Below are positions 21,208 through 29,432 of a DNA stretch of 64,000 nt, piece by piece. Within the stretch, counting starts at the first letter, position 1. Each line of letters opens with the position of its first letter. Position numbers and translations under genes: made by a program. The notes below the pieces were generated by a model that saw nothing but the letters and a program-made list of their open reading frames with translations, made no database searches and was not told the DNA's origin. The stretch spans positions 496,001 to 560,000 of the forward strand of contig NZ_CP097870.1 in assembly GCF_029223545.1 (NCBI RefSeq), read 5' to 3'. This stretch comes from Thauera sp. GDN1 (GTDB lineage Bacteria > Pseudomonadota > Gammaproteobacteria > Burkholderiales > Rhodocyclaceae).

Positions 21208-21915
21208 TCAGAAGGACTTGCTGACCGACAGGATCACGCGCTCGTCGGCGAGGTCGGCGTTGTCCACGTCGGTGTCGACGTAGTGCAGGCCGAAGTTGAA
21301 GCCGCCGTATTCCTTGGCGAGGCCGAGCTTCCAGTCGGTGTAGTCGTCCTGGCCCTTGATGTCGCTGTAGCCGACGTGGGCGGACAGGGTGATGCCGTAG
21401 CCGACATCCACCGCCGCGCCCAGGTCGTAGTACTGGCTGCCGTCCGACTTGTCGTAGCCGAACAGGTCGGTGAAGGCGTACGAGTACTTGAAGGACAGGA
21501 ATTCCCACGACAGGCCGAGATAGCCTTCCAGCGTGTTCGGGCTGTTGTAGGGCTTGGGATAGCTGCCCGGGTAGTAGTACTGCAGCAGACCGACGTCGTA
21601 GCCGATGGCGCCGACCGTGCCCTTGTAGCCGCCGTAGAGGTCGAGCTCGAGGCTGTTGCTGACCTCGCTGTTGCCGTCGGACAGCCAGGACACGTTCGAG
21701 CCCCACACGCCGGCGTAGAGCCCGCTTTCATGGGCGTAGTCGAAACCGCCCTGCAGCGCCGGGCGCTCGTCGGTCTGGCTCCAGCCGCGATAGGCGTAGT
21801 CGGAGACGAGGCCGACGTTGGCGGAGAAGGGGCTGTCCTCGGCGTGGACGCTGCCGGAAAAGGGCAGGGCGGCGAGAAGGGCGGCAAGCGTGGCGGTGAT
21901 CGAGGTCTTGGTCAT
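21208..21915 (-). CDS. TorF-family putative outer-membrane porin
   Basis: The 235-residue product has a signal peptide (cleavage near VHAED) and a beta-barrel-like pattern of alternating aromatic residues. It matches the TorF/Gcw_chp family: FSANVGLVSDYAYRGWSQTDERPALQGG at the start and a C-terminal aromatic residue (SVSKSF), typical of outer-membrane barrels. In betaproteobacteria this family commonly precedes glnK-amtB, which suggests a role in uptake of nitrogen compounds. That role is unproven. An AAGGAG ribosome binding site lies 7 bases before ATG 21915. Confidence 0.82.
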   Translation of the reverse strand: MTKTSITATLAALLAALPFSGSVHAEDSPFSANVGLVSDYAYRGWSQTDERPALQGGFDYAHESGLYAGVWGSNVSWLSDGNSEVSNSLELDLYGGYKGTVGAIGYDVGLLQYYYPGSYPKPYNSPNTLEGYLGLSWEFLSFKYSYAFTDLFGYDKSDGSQYYDLGAAVDVGYGITLSAHVGYSDIKGQDDYTDWKLGLAKEYGGFNFGLHYVDTDVDNADLADERVILSVSKSF

Positions 21916-21962
21916 GGTCTGCTCCTTGGGAAGGGGGTCGGAATGTCTGACGACAATCCCTT

Positions 21963-21978
21963 AGCAGATCGTGTGCCA
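21963..21978 (-). promoter_or_regulatory. Sigma-54 promoter for torF-glnK-amtB
   Basis: Read leftward the sequence is TGGCACACGATCTGCT. It matches the sigma-54 consensus TGGCAC-N5-TTGC at all positions but one, with GG and GC at the required spacing of ten. Predicted transcription would begin near 21952, about 37 bases before the torF ATG. An NtrC-type site lies about 130 bases upstream, as expected for an enhancer-dependent nitrogen-control promoter. Confidence 0.82.
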
Positions 21979-22071
21979 GCTTTTCGGATGCCTTGTGTGC
22001 TGCGGGTTTCCGGCCTTTCGTGAGGAGGGATGCTGCGCTGCGCAAGCGAAGCCATGGACGAAACCGGGGTC

Positions 22072-22094
22072 CCATGCACCGTCATGGTGCATGG
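22072..22094. promoter_or_regulatory. NtrC-type enhancer palindrome
   Basis: CCATGCACC and GGTGCATGG are exact 9-base inverted arms around GTCAT. The core TGCACC-N5-GGTGCA matches the classical NtrC site. It is centred near 22083, upstream of the sigma-54 promoter of torF-glnK-amtB and 84 bases upstream of ubiK on the other side. Nitrogen limitation would be the expected trigger. Confidence 0.8.
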
Positions 22095-22177
22095 CATGCC
22101 CGGCGGAGGGCGATTCCGGTGCGGCGGCCCCCGCGTGCTAGACTTCGCGCCGTTTTCACATCTTCCTGCAGGCGATC

Positions 22178-22429
22178 ATGAGCACTCCCCGCTTCCTCGA
22201 CGAAATCGGCGCCAAGCTTTCCGAACTCGCGGCCAACAGCCCGGTGCGCGACATCGAAAAGAACGCCAAGGCCATGCTCGGCAGCGCCTTCGGCAAGCTC
22301 GACCTGGTCACCCGCGAGGAATTCGAGGTCCAGCGCGAGGTGCTCGCCCATGCCCGCCAGAAGCTCGCCGAGCTCGAGGCCCGCGTCGCCGAGCTCGAGG
22401 CCAGGCTGGCGCAGGGCGACAAGGCCTGA
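22178..22429 (+). CDS. ubiK: Ubiquinone biosynthesis accessory factor UbiK (YqiC/BMFP family)
   Basis: The 83-residue protein has the two-part BMFP design: an N-terminal amphipathic stretch (FLDEIGAKLSELAANSPVRDIEKNAKAML) and a C-terminal coiled coil (LAELEARVAELEARLAQ). UbiK is an assembly factor for the soluble ubiquinone-synthesis complex. The conserved LDLVTREEFEVQREVLA link lies at about residues 41-57. A TAGACT -10-like element is at 22139-22144. It is followed by comM, which has its own promoter. Confidence 0.88.
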   Translation: MSTPRFLDEIGAKLSELAANSPVRDIEKNAKAMLGSAFGKLDLVTREEFEVQREVLAHARQKLAELEARVAELEARLAQGDKA

Positions 22430-22509
22430 GTTCCGGCGCGGACGAAGGCCGCGCGCGTCCGCCGCGCTGACCGGCATCGGCGCGCGTCGATGCTGATCGA
22501 ATAAGTTCT

Positions 22510-22537
22510 TTGTCATGCACGGTGTCTCCGCTAGACT
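22510..22537 (+). promoter_or_regulatory. Sigma-70-type promoter upstream of comM
   Basis: TTGTCA (22510-22515) and TAGACT (22532-22537) are separated by 16 bases. Transcription would begin about 20 bases before the comM ATG at 22565. The -35 box matches five of six consensus positions and the -10 box four of six. Confidence 0.5.
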
Positions 22538-22564
22538 GGCGCTCCGTCCGGTCTGGAGATACCC

Positions 22565-24067
22565 ATGTCGCTCGCGCTCGTGCGCGCCCGTGCGCTGGAA
22601 GGGCTGGCTGCGCCCGAGGTCACCGTCGAAGTCCATCTTGCCAACGGCCTGCCGGCCTTCAGCCTGGTCGGCCTGCCCGACACCGAGGTGCGCGAGGCGC
22701 GCGACCGCGTGCGGGCGGCGATCCAGTCCTCGCAGTTCGAGTTTCCCCAGCGCCGGATCACGGTCAATCTCGCCCCCGCCGACCTGCCCAAGGAGGGCGG
22801 GCGCTTCGACCTCGCGATCGCGGTCGGCATCCTGGCCGCGTCCGGCCAGGTGGCGATGGCGCGCATCGACGGGCTGGAGTTCTGCGGCGAGCTGTCGCTG
22901 ACCGGCGACCTGCGCCCGGTACGCGGGGTGCTGGCTGCGGCCCTGGCGGCGACGCGGGGCGGGCGCGGCCTGGTCTTTCCGCAGGGCAATGCGGCCGAGG
23001 CGGCGCTGGCGCGGCGGGCGCAGGCGCTGCCGGCCGCCAGCCTGCTCGCGGTGTGCGCGCATCTGAACGGCCACACCGCGCTCGAACCGCTGGCCGAGGC
23101 CGGCCCGCCACCCGCGCCGGAGGCGGGCGTCCCCGACCTCGCCGACGTGCGCGGGCAACTGCAGGCGCGGCGCGCGCTGGAGGTCGCCGCCGCTGCAGGG
23201 CATTCGCTGCTGCTCTTCGGGTCGCCGGGTACCGGCAAGTCGATGCTGGCGCAGCGCCTGCCGGGCGTGCTGCCGCCGATGAGCGAGGAGGAGGCGATCG
23301 AGGCCGCGGCGGTGGCCTCGATCGAGGGCGGTTTCGACCTGCGCGCCTGGGGGCGGCGCCCATTCCGCGCGCCGCACCACTCGGCTTCGGCGGCCGCGCT
23401 GGTGGGCGGCGGCGCGGTACCCCGGCCCGGCGAGATCTCGCTGGCGCACCGCGGCGTGCTGTTCCTCGACGAACTGCCCGAATTCGACCGTCGCGTGCTC
23501 GAGTCCCTGCGCGAGCCGCTGGAGACCGGCACCATCACCGTGTCGCGCGCGCGCCGGCGGGCGGAATTCCCCGCGCGCTTCCAGCTCGTCGCGGCGATGA
23601 ATCCCTGCCCCTGCGGCCACCATGGCGATCCGCTGCGCGCCTGCCGGTGCACGCCCGACCAGATCGCGCGCTACCGCGCCCGCCTGTCGGGGCCGCTGCT
23701 CGACCGCATCGACCTGGTGGTCGAGGTTCCGGCGCTCTCCCCCGAAGCCCTGGTGCAGGCGCCGGCGGGCGAGGCCTCGGCGGTGGTGCGGGAGCGGGTG
23801 CAGGCCGCGCGTGCGGTGCAGCTCGCACGCCAGGGCTGCACCAACGCCGAGCTGCCCGCGGGCGAGGTCGAGCGCCACTGCCTGCCCGATGCGGGCGGCG
23901 AAACCCTGCTGCGCCAGGCCATGCAGCGGCTGAAGCTGTCGGCGAGGGCGTATCATCGCGTGCTCCGAGTGGCGCGCACGCTGGCCGACCTGGCCGGCGC
24001 CGGGCGCCCCGCCGCGGCGCACATCGCCGAGGCCATCCAGTATCGCCGCACCCTCGACCGCGGCTGA
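22565..24067 (+). CDS. comM: YifB/ComM-family Mg-chelatase-like AAA+ ATPase
   Basis: The 500-residue protein has the N-terminal Lon-protease-like/ChlI fold (LVGLPDTEVREARDRVRAAI and LPKEGGRFDLAIAVGIL). The AAA+ core has Walker A GSPGTGKSM (about residues 219-227), FRAPHHSASAAALVGGG and RPGEISLAHRGVLFLDELPEF (Walker B). A cysteine cluster NPCPCGHHGDPLRACRC follows. ComM is a hexameric branch-migration helicase that extends recombination during natural transformation, though YifB homologues are found in non-competent bacteria too. The length is standard. Confidence 0.92.
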   Translation: MSLALVRARALEGLAAPEVTVEVHLANGLPAFSLVGLPDTEVREARDRVRAAIQSSQFEFPQRRITVNLAPADLPKEGGRFDLAIAVGILAASGQVAMARIDGLEFCGELSLTGDLRPVRGVLAAALAATRGGRGLVFPQGNAAEAALARRAQALPAASLLAVCAHLNGHTALEPLAEAGPPPAPEAGVPDLADVRGQLQARRALEVAAAAGHSLLLFGSPGTGKSMLAQRLPGVLPPMSEEEAIEAAAVASIEGGFDLRAWGRRPFRAPHHSASAAALVGGGAVPRPGEISLAHRGVLFLDELPEFDRRVLESLREPLETGTITVSRARRRAEFPARFQLVAAMNPCPCGHHGDPLRACRCTPDQIARYRARLSGPLLDRIDLVVEVPALSPEALVQAPAGEASAVVRERVQAARAVQLARQGCTNAELPAGEVERHCLPDAGGETLLRQAMQRLKLSARAYHRVLRVARTLADLAGAGRPAAAHIAEAIQYRRTLDRG

Positions 24068-24122
24068 GCCGCCGCCTCGCGGGGTGCGGGCTTGGCCGCG
24101 GCACACAGCCGACAAGGCCCAG

Positions 24123-25319
24123 ATGACCAGGACACCCTCACGCGATCGCCTCGCCTTCATGCTGGCGATGCTCTCCGCCATCGGTCCGTTCGCGATCGAT
24201 GCCTACCTGCCCGCGTTTCCGCACATCGCCGCCGCGCTCGGCGCCACCCGGCTCGAGGTCCAGCAGACGCTCACCGTCTACATGGCGGCGCTGGCGCTGA
24301 TGGTGCTGTGGCACGGTGCGCTCGCCGACCGCTTCGGCCGCCGTCGCGTGCTGCTCGCACTCACCGCGCTGTTCGCGCTCGCCTCGCTGATCTGCGCGCT
24401 GGCGCCGAGCATCGAGTGGCTGTGGGTGGGACGGGCGCTGCAGGGGGTGAGCGGCGGCGCCGGGGTGGTCGTCGGCCGCGCGGTGGTGCGCGACCTGCAC
24501 GAGGGGCCGCAGGCGCAGCGCCTGATGTCGCGGGTAATGCTGATCTTCGCGCTCGCCCCGGCGCTGGCGCCGATGGTCGGCGCCGGCCTGCTCGCGCTCG
24601 CAGGATGGCGCTCGATCTTCGTGTTCCTGGCGGCTTTCGGCGCCTTCCTGAGCTGGATGGTATGGCGCTTCCTGCCCGAGACGCTGGATGCCGAGGCGCG
24701 CCAGCCGCTGCACCCGCTGAACCTGCTGCGCGGCTACGCGAGCGTGTTCTCCCATCCGGCCTTCATGTTGCTGGCAGTGGCGATCGCGCTCAACTTCAAC
24801 GGCTTCTTCGTGTACGTGCTTTCGGCGCCGGTGTTCATCATCGAGCACCTCGGCCTCGGCAGCGGCGGCTTCATCTGGCTGTTCGGCCCCGCGGTCACCG
24901 GCATGATGCTCGGCTCGGTGCTGTCCGAGCGGGTGGCGGGGCGCTGGTCGCAGGTGCGCACGGTGGCGACCGGCTTCGCGCTGATGTTCCTCGCGCTCGC
25001 GCTCAACCTGGGGGTGTCGGGGCTGCTGCCGGCGGGGGTGCCGCAGTCGGTGCTGCCGATCGGCCTGTTCGCCTGCGGCATGTCGATCGCGATGCCGGCG
25101 ATGAGCCTGCTCGCGCTCGAGCTGTTCCCGACCCGGCGCGGCATGGCCTCGAGCTGCCAGAGCTTCCTGCAGATCGGCCTCAATGCGCTGACCGCCGGTC
25201 TGACCGCGCCGCTGCTGTGGGGCAGCCCCCTCAGCCTGGCGGGCGGCATGGCGATGTTCGCCACTGCCGGCCTGCTCGCCTGGTTGCTGTGGACGCGCCT
25301 GCCCCCGGCGCGGCGCTGA
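24123..25319 (+). CDS. Bcr/CflA-type MFS exporter
   Basis: The 398-residue protein has 12 predicted membrane segments and the drug:H+ antiporter-1 features of Bcr/CflA proteins: AIDAYLPAFPHIAAALGA in helix 1, the motif-A loop GALADRFGRRRVLL, and the helix 5 region LAPMVGAGLLALAGWRSIF. Such proteins export chloramphenicol, bicyclomycin, cysteine or other small molecules; the substrate here is unknown. I chose ATG 24123 over the GTG at 24084 because the extra codons are non-homologous. It converges with the rhodanese gene with an 18-base gap. Confidence 0.88.
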   Translation: MTRTPSRDRLAFMLAMLSAIGPFAIDAYLPAFPHIAAALGATRLEVQQTLTVYMAALALMVLWHGALADRFGRRRVLLALTALFALASLICALAPSIEWLWVGRALQGVSGGAGVVVGRAVVRDLHEGPQAQRLMSRVMLIFALAPALAPMVGAGLLALAGWRSIFVFLAAFGAFLSWMVWRFLPETLDAEARQPLHPLNLLRGYASVFSHPAFMLLAVAIALNFNGFFVYVLSAPVFIIEHLGLGSGGFIWLFGPAVTGMMLGSVLSERVAGRWSQVRTVATGFALMFLALALNLGVSGLLPAGVPQSVLPIGLFACGMSIAMPAMSLLALELFPTRRGMASSCQSFLQIGLNALTAGLTAPLLWGSPLSLAGGMAMFATAGLLAWLLWTRLPPARR

Positions 25320-25337
25320 AGGCGCACGCGCCGGGGT

Positions 25338-25730
25338 TCAGCACTGCTCCCAGGGCAGGCCGTCGTGGCGCCAGCCGCTGACCGAGTTGCGGTGGTGATG
25401 GGCGTCGAGCTCGCCCTCGAAACCGTACATGACGTTGTACACGGTGGTGAAGCCGGCCTCGAGCAGTGCATTGCCGGCGAGCTCGGAGCGGTTGCCCGAG
25501 CGGCAGATCAGCACCAGCGGGCGATGGCCGCCGTTGCCGGCGAGCTTCTTCACCTCGCCGACGAAGTTCGGGTTCACCTCCCAGTCCGGGCCGTCGTTCC
25601 ACGACACGTGGATGGCGCCGACCGGATGGCCGACGAAGAGGTACTCGATCTCGCTGCGTACGTCGATCAGCAGGGCGTCGGGGGTGGACTGCAGCAGCTC
25701 GTAGGCCTCGGTCGGGGTGATGTGCTTCAT
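25338..25730 (-). CDS. Rhodanese-domain protein
   Basis: A single-domain rhodanese of 130 residues: the CH2A-like LLIDVRSEIEYLFVGHPVGAIHV and the active-site loop LICRSGNRS, in which Cys accepts sulfane sulfur. GlpE/PspE-type proteins move sulfur or act in cyanide detoxification. Nothing nearby points to a particular partner. It converges on the exporter gene; the frame continues upstream, but ATG 25730 begins the conserved region. A TTATATTC stretch around 25759-25766 may belong to its promoter. Confidence 0.88.
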   Translation of the reverse strand: MKHITPTEAYELLQSTPDALLIDVRSEIEYLFVGHPVGAIHVSWNDGPDWEVNPNFVGEVKKLAGNGGHRPLVLICRSGNRSELAGNALLEAGFTTVYNVMYGFEGELDAHHHRNSVSGWRHDGLPWEQC

Positions 25731-25965
25731 CGCCTGTCTCCTTCTTGTTGGGTGCAGGATTATATTCTGAACAACCGATCCGCTCGTGCAGGACGGGCGC
25801 GCGTGCCGTAGTGGTTGGCCCTGATGTTTCCCCCGTGGCGCTTCCGCTAACGTGGCTCCTGTTTCAGCTTCCCGACTTCCGCCCCGCCCGCGTCGTGCCG
25901 ATGCCGAAGGGGGCGATCCTGCGCCGGCCTTGCCGGCCCTGTCCGTTGCAAGGGATCCCGACGCG

Positions 25966-26805
25966 ATGCTCGAAGTGGATGGACTCGTCAAGGCCTTCGG
26001 TGGTTTTCGCGCCGTGGATGGCTGCAGCCTGAAGGTCGACAAGGGCGAGATCCTCGGCCTCATCGGCCCCAACGGCGCGGGCAAGACCACCCTCTTCAAC
26101 CTGATCGCCGGTGCCCTGCAGCCCACCGCGGGCACGATCCGCTTTCTCGGCGAGGACATTACCGCGCTGCCCACCGACGCGCGCTTCCACAAGGGCCTGG
26201 TGCGCACCTTCCAGATCCCGCACGAGTTCCACAGCCTCAGCGCGCGCGAGAACCTGATGATGGTGCCCCCGCAGCAGCCGGGTGAGAACCTGTTCGCCAA
26301 CTGGTTCGCCGCCGGCAAGGTGCGCGCCGCCGAGGAGGCGGTGCGCGAGAAGGCCGACGCCACCCTCGCCTTCCTGGAGCTGACCCACGTCGCCGACGAG
26401 CGCGCCGGCAACCTCTCCGGCGGGCAGAAGAAGCTGCTCGAGCTCGGCCGCACGATGATGACCGACGCTAGGCTGGTGCTGCTCGACGAACCCGCCGCCG
26501 GCGTCAACCGCACGCTGCTGCGCAAGCTGGAGGAGAAGATCCTGATCCTCAACCGCGAGCGCGGCTACACCTTCATCCTCATCGAACACGACATGGAGAT
26601 GATCGAGAAGCTGTGCGACCCGGTGGTGTGCATGGCCGAGGGCAAGGTGCTGATCCAGGGCGATTTCCACACCGTGCGCTCGGATGCGCGCGTGCTCGAG
26701 GCCTACCTCGGCGAGACCCCGGCCGCGATCGAGCGCGAGGCTGCCGAGCACGACCCCAGGGTCGAGGCACTGCGCGAGCAGGAACTGGGCCGGGAGGATT
26801 TGTGA
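25966..26805 (+). CDS. livG: Branched-chain-amino-acid-type ABC transporter ATPase (LivG-like)
   Basis: The 279-residue ATPase has Walker A GPNGAGKTT, the LivG-specific FQIPHEFHSLSARENLM segment, signature LSGGQKKLLELGR and Walker B LVLLDEPAAGVN. LivG energises uptake of Leu/Ile/Val or related amino acids and amides. The extended C-terminus (about 25 residues) is acidic. It starts the five-gene cluster livG-livF-livH-livM-livK; its stop overlaps the livF start. The 235-base gap before it contains no gene and no promoter I trust. Confidence 0.92.
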   Translation: MLEVDGLVKAFGGFRAVDGCSLKVDKGEILGLIGPNGAGKTTLFNLIAGALQPTAGTIRFLGEDITALPTDARFHKGLVRTFQIPHEFHSLSARENLMMVPPQQPGENLFANWFAAGKVRAAEEAVREKADATLAFLELTHVADERAGNLSGGQKKLLELGRTMMTDARLVLLDEPAAGVNRTLLRKLEEKILILNRERGYTFILIEHDMEMIEKLCDPVVCMAEGKVLIQGDFHTVRSDARVLEAYLGETPAAIEREAAEHDPRVEALREQELGREDL

Positions 26806-27509
26806 TGGCGCTGCTCGACCTGCAGGCGGTGCGCGGCGGCTATGGCGATGCCGACATCCTGCACGGGGTGTCGATGACGGTGGGCGAGCGCGAGATCGTG
26901 GTCATCGTCGGCCCCAACGGCGCGGGCAAATCCACCGCGATGAAGTCGGTGTTCGGCCTGCTTGCCATCCGCGGCGGCCGCATCGTGTTCGACGGCGAGG
27001 ACATCACCGGCTGGGCGCCCGACCGCATCGTGCAGCGCGGCATCTGCTACGTGCCGCAGGTCGACAACGTGTTCCGCGAGATGACCGTGCATGAGAACTT
27101 CGAGACGGGCGCCTTCCTGCGCCGCGGCGACCTCTCCGCCGCCTACGACCGCGTCTACGGGTTCTTCCCCGACCTCAAGGCCAAGCGCCGCAACCTCGCC
27201 GGCGACCTCTCCGGCGGCCAGCGCCAGATGGTGGCGATGGGGCGCGCGCTGATGCTCGACCCCAAGCTGCTGCTGCTCGACGAACCCACCGCCGGCCTGT
27301 CGCCCAAATACATGGAACAGATCTTCCAGATCACCCGCGACGTGCGCGACGCCGGTGTCTCCATCCTGCTCGTCGAGCAGCACGCCAAGCAGGCGCTCGC
27401 CTTCTGCGACCGCGGCTACGTGCTCGCCACCGGCGCCAACCGCCACGAGGGTACGGGCCAGGCCCTGCTCGCCGATCGCGAGGTGGCCGAAATGTTCCTC
27501 GGCGGCTGA
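26805..27509 (+). CDS. livF: Branched-chain-amino-acid-type ABC transporter ATPase (LivF-like)
   Basis: The 234-residue partner ATPase has Walker A GPNGAGKST, signature LSGGQRQMVAMGRALM and Walker B LLLLDEPTAGLSP. VPQVDNVFREMTVHENFE is the Q-loop region typical of LivF. The start ATG overlaps the livG stop (TGATG), so translation is probably coupled. It forms a heterodimer with LivG (family knowledge). Confidence 0.93.
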   Translation: MALLDLQAVRGGYGDADILHGVSMTVGEREIVVIVGPNGAGKSTAMKSVFGLLAIRGGRIVFDGEDITGWAPDRIVQRGICYVPQVDNVFREMTVHENFETGAFLRRGDLSAAYDRVYGFFPDLKAKRRNLAGDLSGGQRQMVAMGRALMLDPKLLLLDEPTAGLSPKYMEQIFQITRDVRDAGVSILLVEQHAKQALAFCDRGYVLATGANRHEGTGQALLADREVAEMFLGG

Positions 27510-27524
27510 GGGAGTGCGGCGCTC

Positions 27525-28394
27525 ATGAGCTTCATGGAATTCCTCAACTTCCATCTCGTGCCGGGCATCGTGCTCGGCTCGATCTACGCGGTGGGCGCGA
27601 TCGGGATCACGCTGGTGTTCGGCATCCTGCGCTTCGCCCATTTCGCCCATGGCGACATGGCCACCCTCGGCGCCTTCGTCGCGCTCGCGTTGGTCACCGC
27701 CGGCCTCACGCCGTGGGCGGCGCTGCCGGTCGCGATGGTGGCGGTGGCAGTGGTGGCGATCGTCGTCGACAAGCTGTTCTACGACTACCTCAAGGCGCGG
27801 CCCAAGATCATGACCGTGATGGCCTCGCTCGGCGTCGCGCTGATGCTGCGCGCGGTGGTGCAGGTGGTGTTCGGCGTCGATCCCCGCACCTACGCCACCG
27901 GCATCGTGCGTCCGGACGACTATTTCGGCATCCTGCTGCGCACACGCGAGCTGTACACGCTGGGCGCGGTGATCCTGATCGTGATCGGGCTGACGATGTT
28001 CCTGCGCCACTCGCGCTGGGGCAAGGCGATGCGCGCGATGTCGGACAACCCCGACCTCGCCCGGCTTTCGGGGGTGGACAACCGCAAGGTCACCATGCTC
28101 ACCTGGGCGATCGTGGGCGCGCTGTGCGCGGCCTCGGGCTTCATGCTCGGCATCAACAACGAGCTGCATTCGATGATGGGCTGGCAGGTGCTGCTGCCGA
28201 TGTTCGCCGCCGCCATTCTCGGCGGGGTCGGAAGGGTCGAGGGCGCGGTGCTCGGCGGGCTGATCGTGGGCGTGGCCGAGGAGATGTCGATCTTCATCCT
28301 GCCGGCGCAGTACAAGGCGGCGACCGCCTTCGTGCTGCTGCTGCTGATCCTGCTCGTCCGCCCGCGCGGCCTGCTCAACGGCAAGGTGCTCTGA
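27525..28394 (+). CDS. livH: Branched-chain-amino-acid-type ABC transporter permease (LivH-like)
   Basis: The 289-residue permease has about eight membrane helices. The N-terminal GIVLGSIYAVGAIGITLVFGILRFAHFAHGD pattern (split over residues about 14-44) is a LivH hallmark. The coupling segment RAMSDNPDLARLSGVD contacts the ATPases. A 15-base gap separates it from livF, and its stop overlaps the start of livM. Confidence 0.93.
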   Translation: MSFMEFLNFHLVPGIVLGSIYAVGAIGITLVFGILRFAHFAHGDMATLGAFVALALVTAGLTPWAALPVAMVAVAVVAIVVDKLFYDYLKARPKIMTVMASLGVALMLRAVVQVVFGVDPRTYATGIVRPDDYFGILLRTRELYTLGAVILIVIGLTMFLRHSRWGKAMRAMSDNPDLARLSGVDNRKVTMLTWAIVGALCAASGFMLGINNELHSMMGWQVLLPMFAAAILGGVGRVEGAVLGGLIVGVAEEMSIFILPAQYKAATAFVLLLLILLVRPRGLLNGKVL

Positions 28395-29338
28395 TGGATC
28401 TGCTCGGACTCGCCAACTACGCGGTCTTCATGGCCATCCTGATCGGCATCTATGCGCTGCTCGCGCTCGGGCTGAACATCCAGTGGGGCTTCACCGGCCT
28501 GTTCAACGCTGGCATCGCGGGCTTCTTCGCGGTCGGCGCCTACACCTCGGCCATCCTCACCAGCCTGCCCGCGACGGGGCGGCTGGGCGGATACGAGCTG
28601 CCGCTGCTGCTCGGCTGGGCGGCGGCGATGGTCGCGGCGGCGGCGATCGCGTGGCCGATCGGCAAGATCTGCCTGCGCTTCCGCTCCGACTACCTGGCGA
28701 TCGCCACCATCGGCATCGCCGAGATCATCCGCCTGGTGATCCGCACCGAAGGCTGGCTCACCGGCGGCGTGCGCGGCGTGACCGGCGTGCCGCGCCCCTT
28801 CGGCGACCTGGACTACATGCCCTCGCAGATCGCCTATCTGGCGATCGTCGCCACCCTGGTGCTGGTCGCCTACCTGCTCGTAGAGCGCCAGGTGAAGGCG
28901 CCCTGGGGCCGCATGATGCGCGCGATCCGCGACAACGAGCTCGCCGCCGCAGCCATGGGCAAGCAGGTCGAGGCGCGGCGGCTGCAGGCCTTCGTGTTCG
29001 GCTCGGCGCTGATGGGGCTGGCGGGTGCGCTGTTCGTGCATTTCAACCGCTCGATCACCCCCGAGGCCATCGACCCGATGATCGCCACCTTCCTGATCTG
29101 GATCATGCTGATCCTCGGCGGTTCGGGGAACAACCGCGGCGCCATCCTCGGCGCGGCGGTGATCTGGATCATCTGGTCGGTGTCGGAGCTGCTCACCGAC
29201 CGCCTGCCGACCGAGGTCGCGGTGCAGGCCAAGTACGCCCGCGTGTTCATCATCGGCCTGACCCTGCAACTGGTGCTGCGCTTCCGTCCCGGGGGCATCC
29301 TGCCCGAGCGCCAGCCCGGGGCGCCGCCGCAGCGCTGA
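28394..29338 (+). CDS. livM: Branched-chain-amino-acid-type ABC transporter permease (LivM-like)
   Basis: The 314-residue permease pairs with LivH. It has the LivM markers QWGFTGLFNAGIAGFFAVGAY, RFRSDYLAIATIGIAEIIR and the coupling helix RAIRDNELAAAAMGKQ. It overlaps livH by one base (TGATG). A 94-base spacer follows before the binding-protein gene, which is unusual only in that the binding protein comes last. Confidence 0.93.
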   Translation: MDLLGLANYAVFMAILIGIYALLALGLNIQWGFTGLFNAGIAGFFAVGAYTSAILTSLPATGRLGGYELPLLLGWAAAMVAAAAIAWPIGKICLRFRSDYLAIATIGIAEIIRLVIRTEGWLTGGVRGVTGVPRPFGDLDYMPSQIAYLAIVATLVLVAYLLVERQVKAPWGRMMRAIRDNELAAAAMGKQVEARRLQAFVFGSALMGLAGALFVHFNRSITPEAIDPMIATFLIWIMLILGGSGNNRGAILGAAVIWIIWSVSELLTDRLPTEVAVQAKYARVFIIGLTLQLVLRFRPGGILPERQPGAPPQR

Positions 29339-29432
29339 ACGCGCGGGCCGAGGACGGCAAGGATTTGGCAAGGGCCCGCTCTGCGGCCCGATTCAACCAT
29401 CAGGTGCTCAGGCACGTTCAGGAGGTGACAAG

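Noticed and set aside
22082..24181. 699-codon minus-strand open frame over comM
   Set aside because: It covers a complete ComM gene with all AAA+ motifs on the other strand; the product shows only compositional bias.
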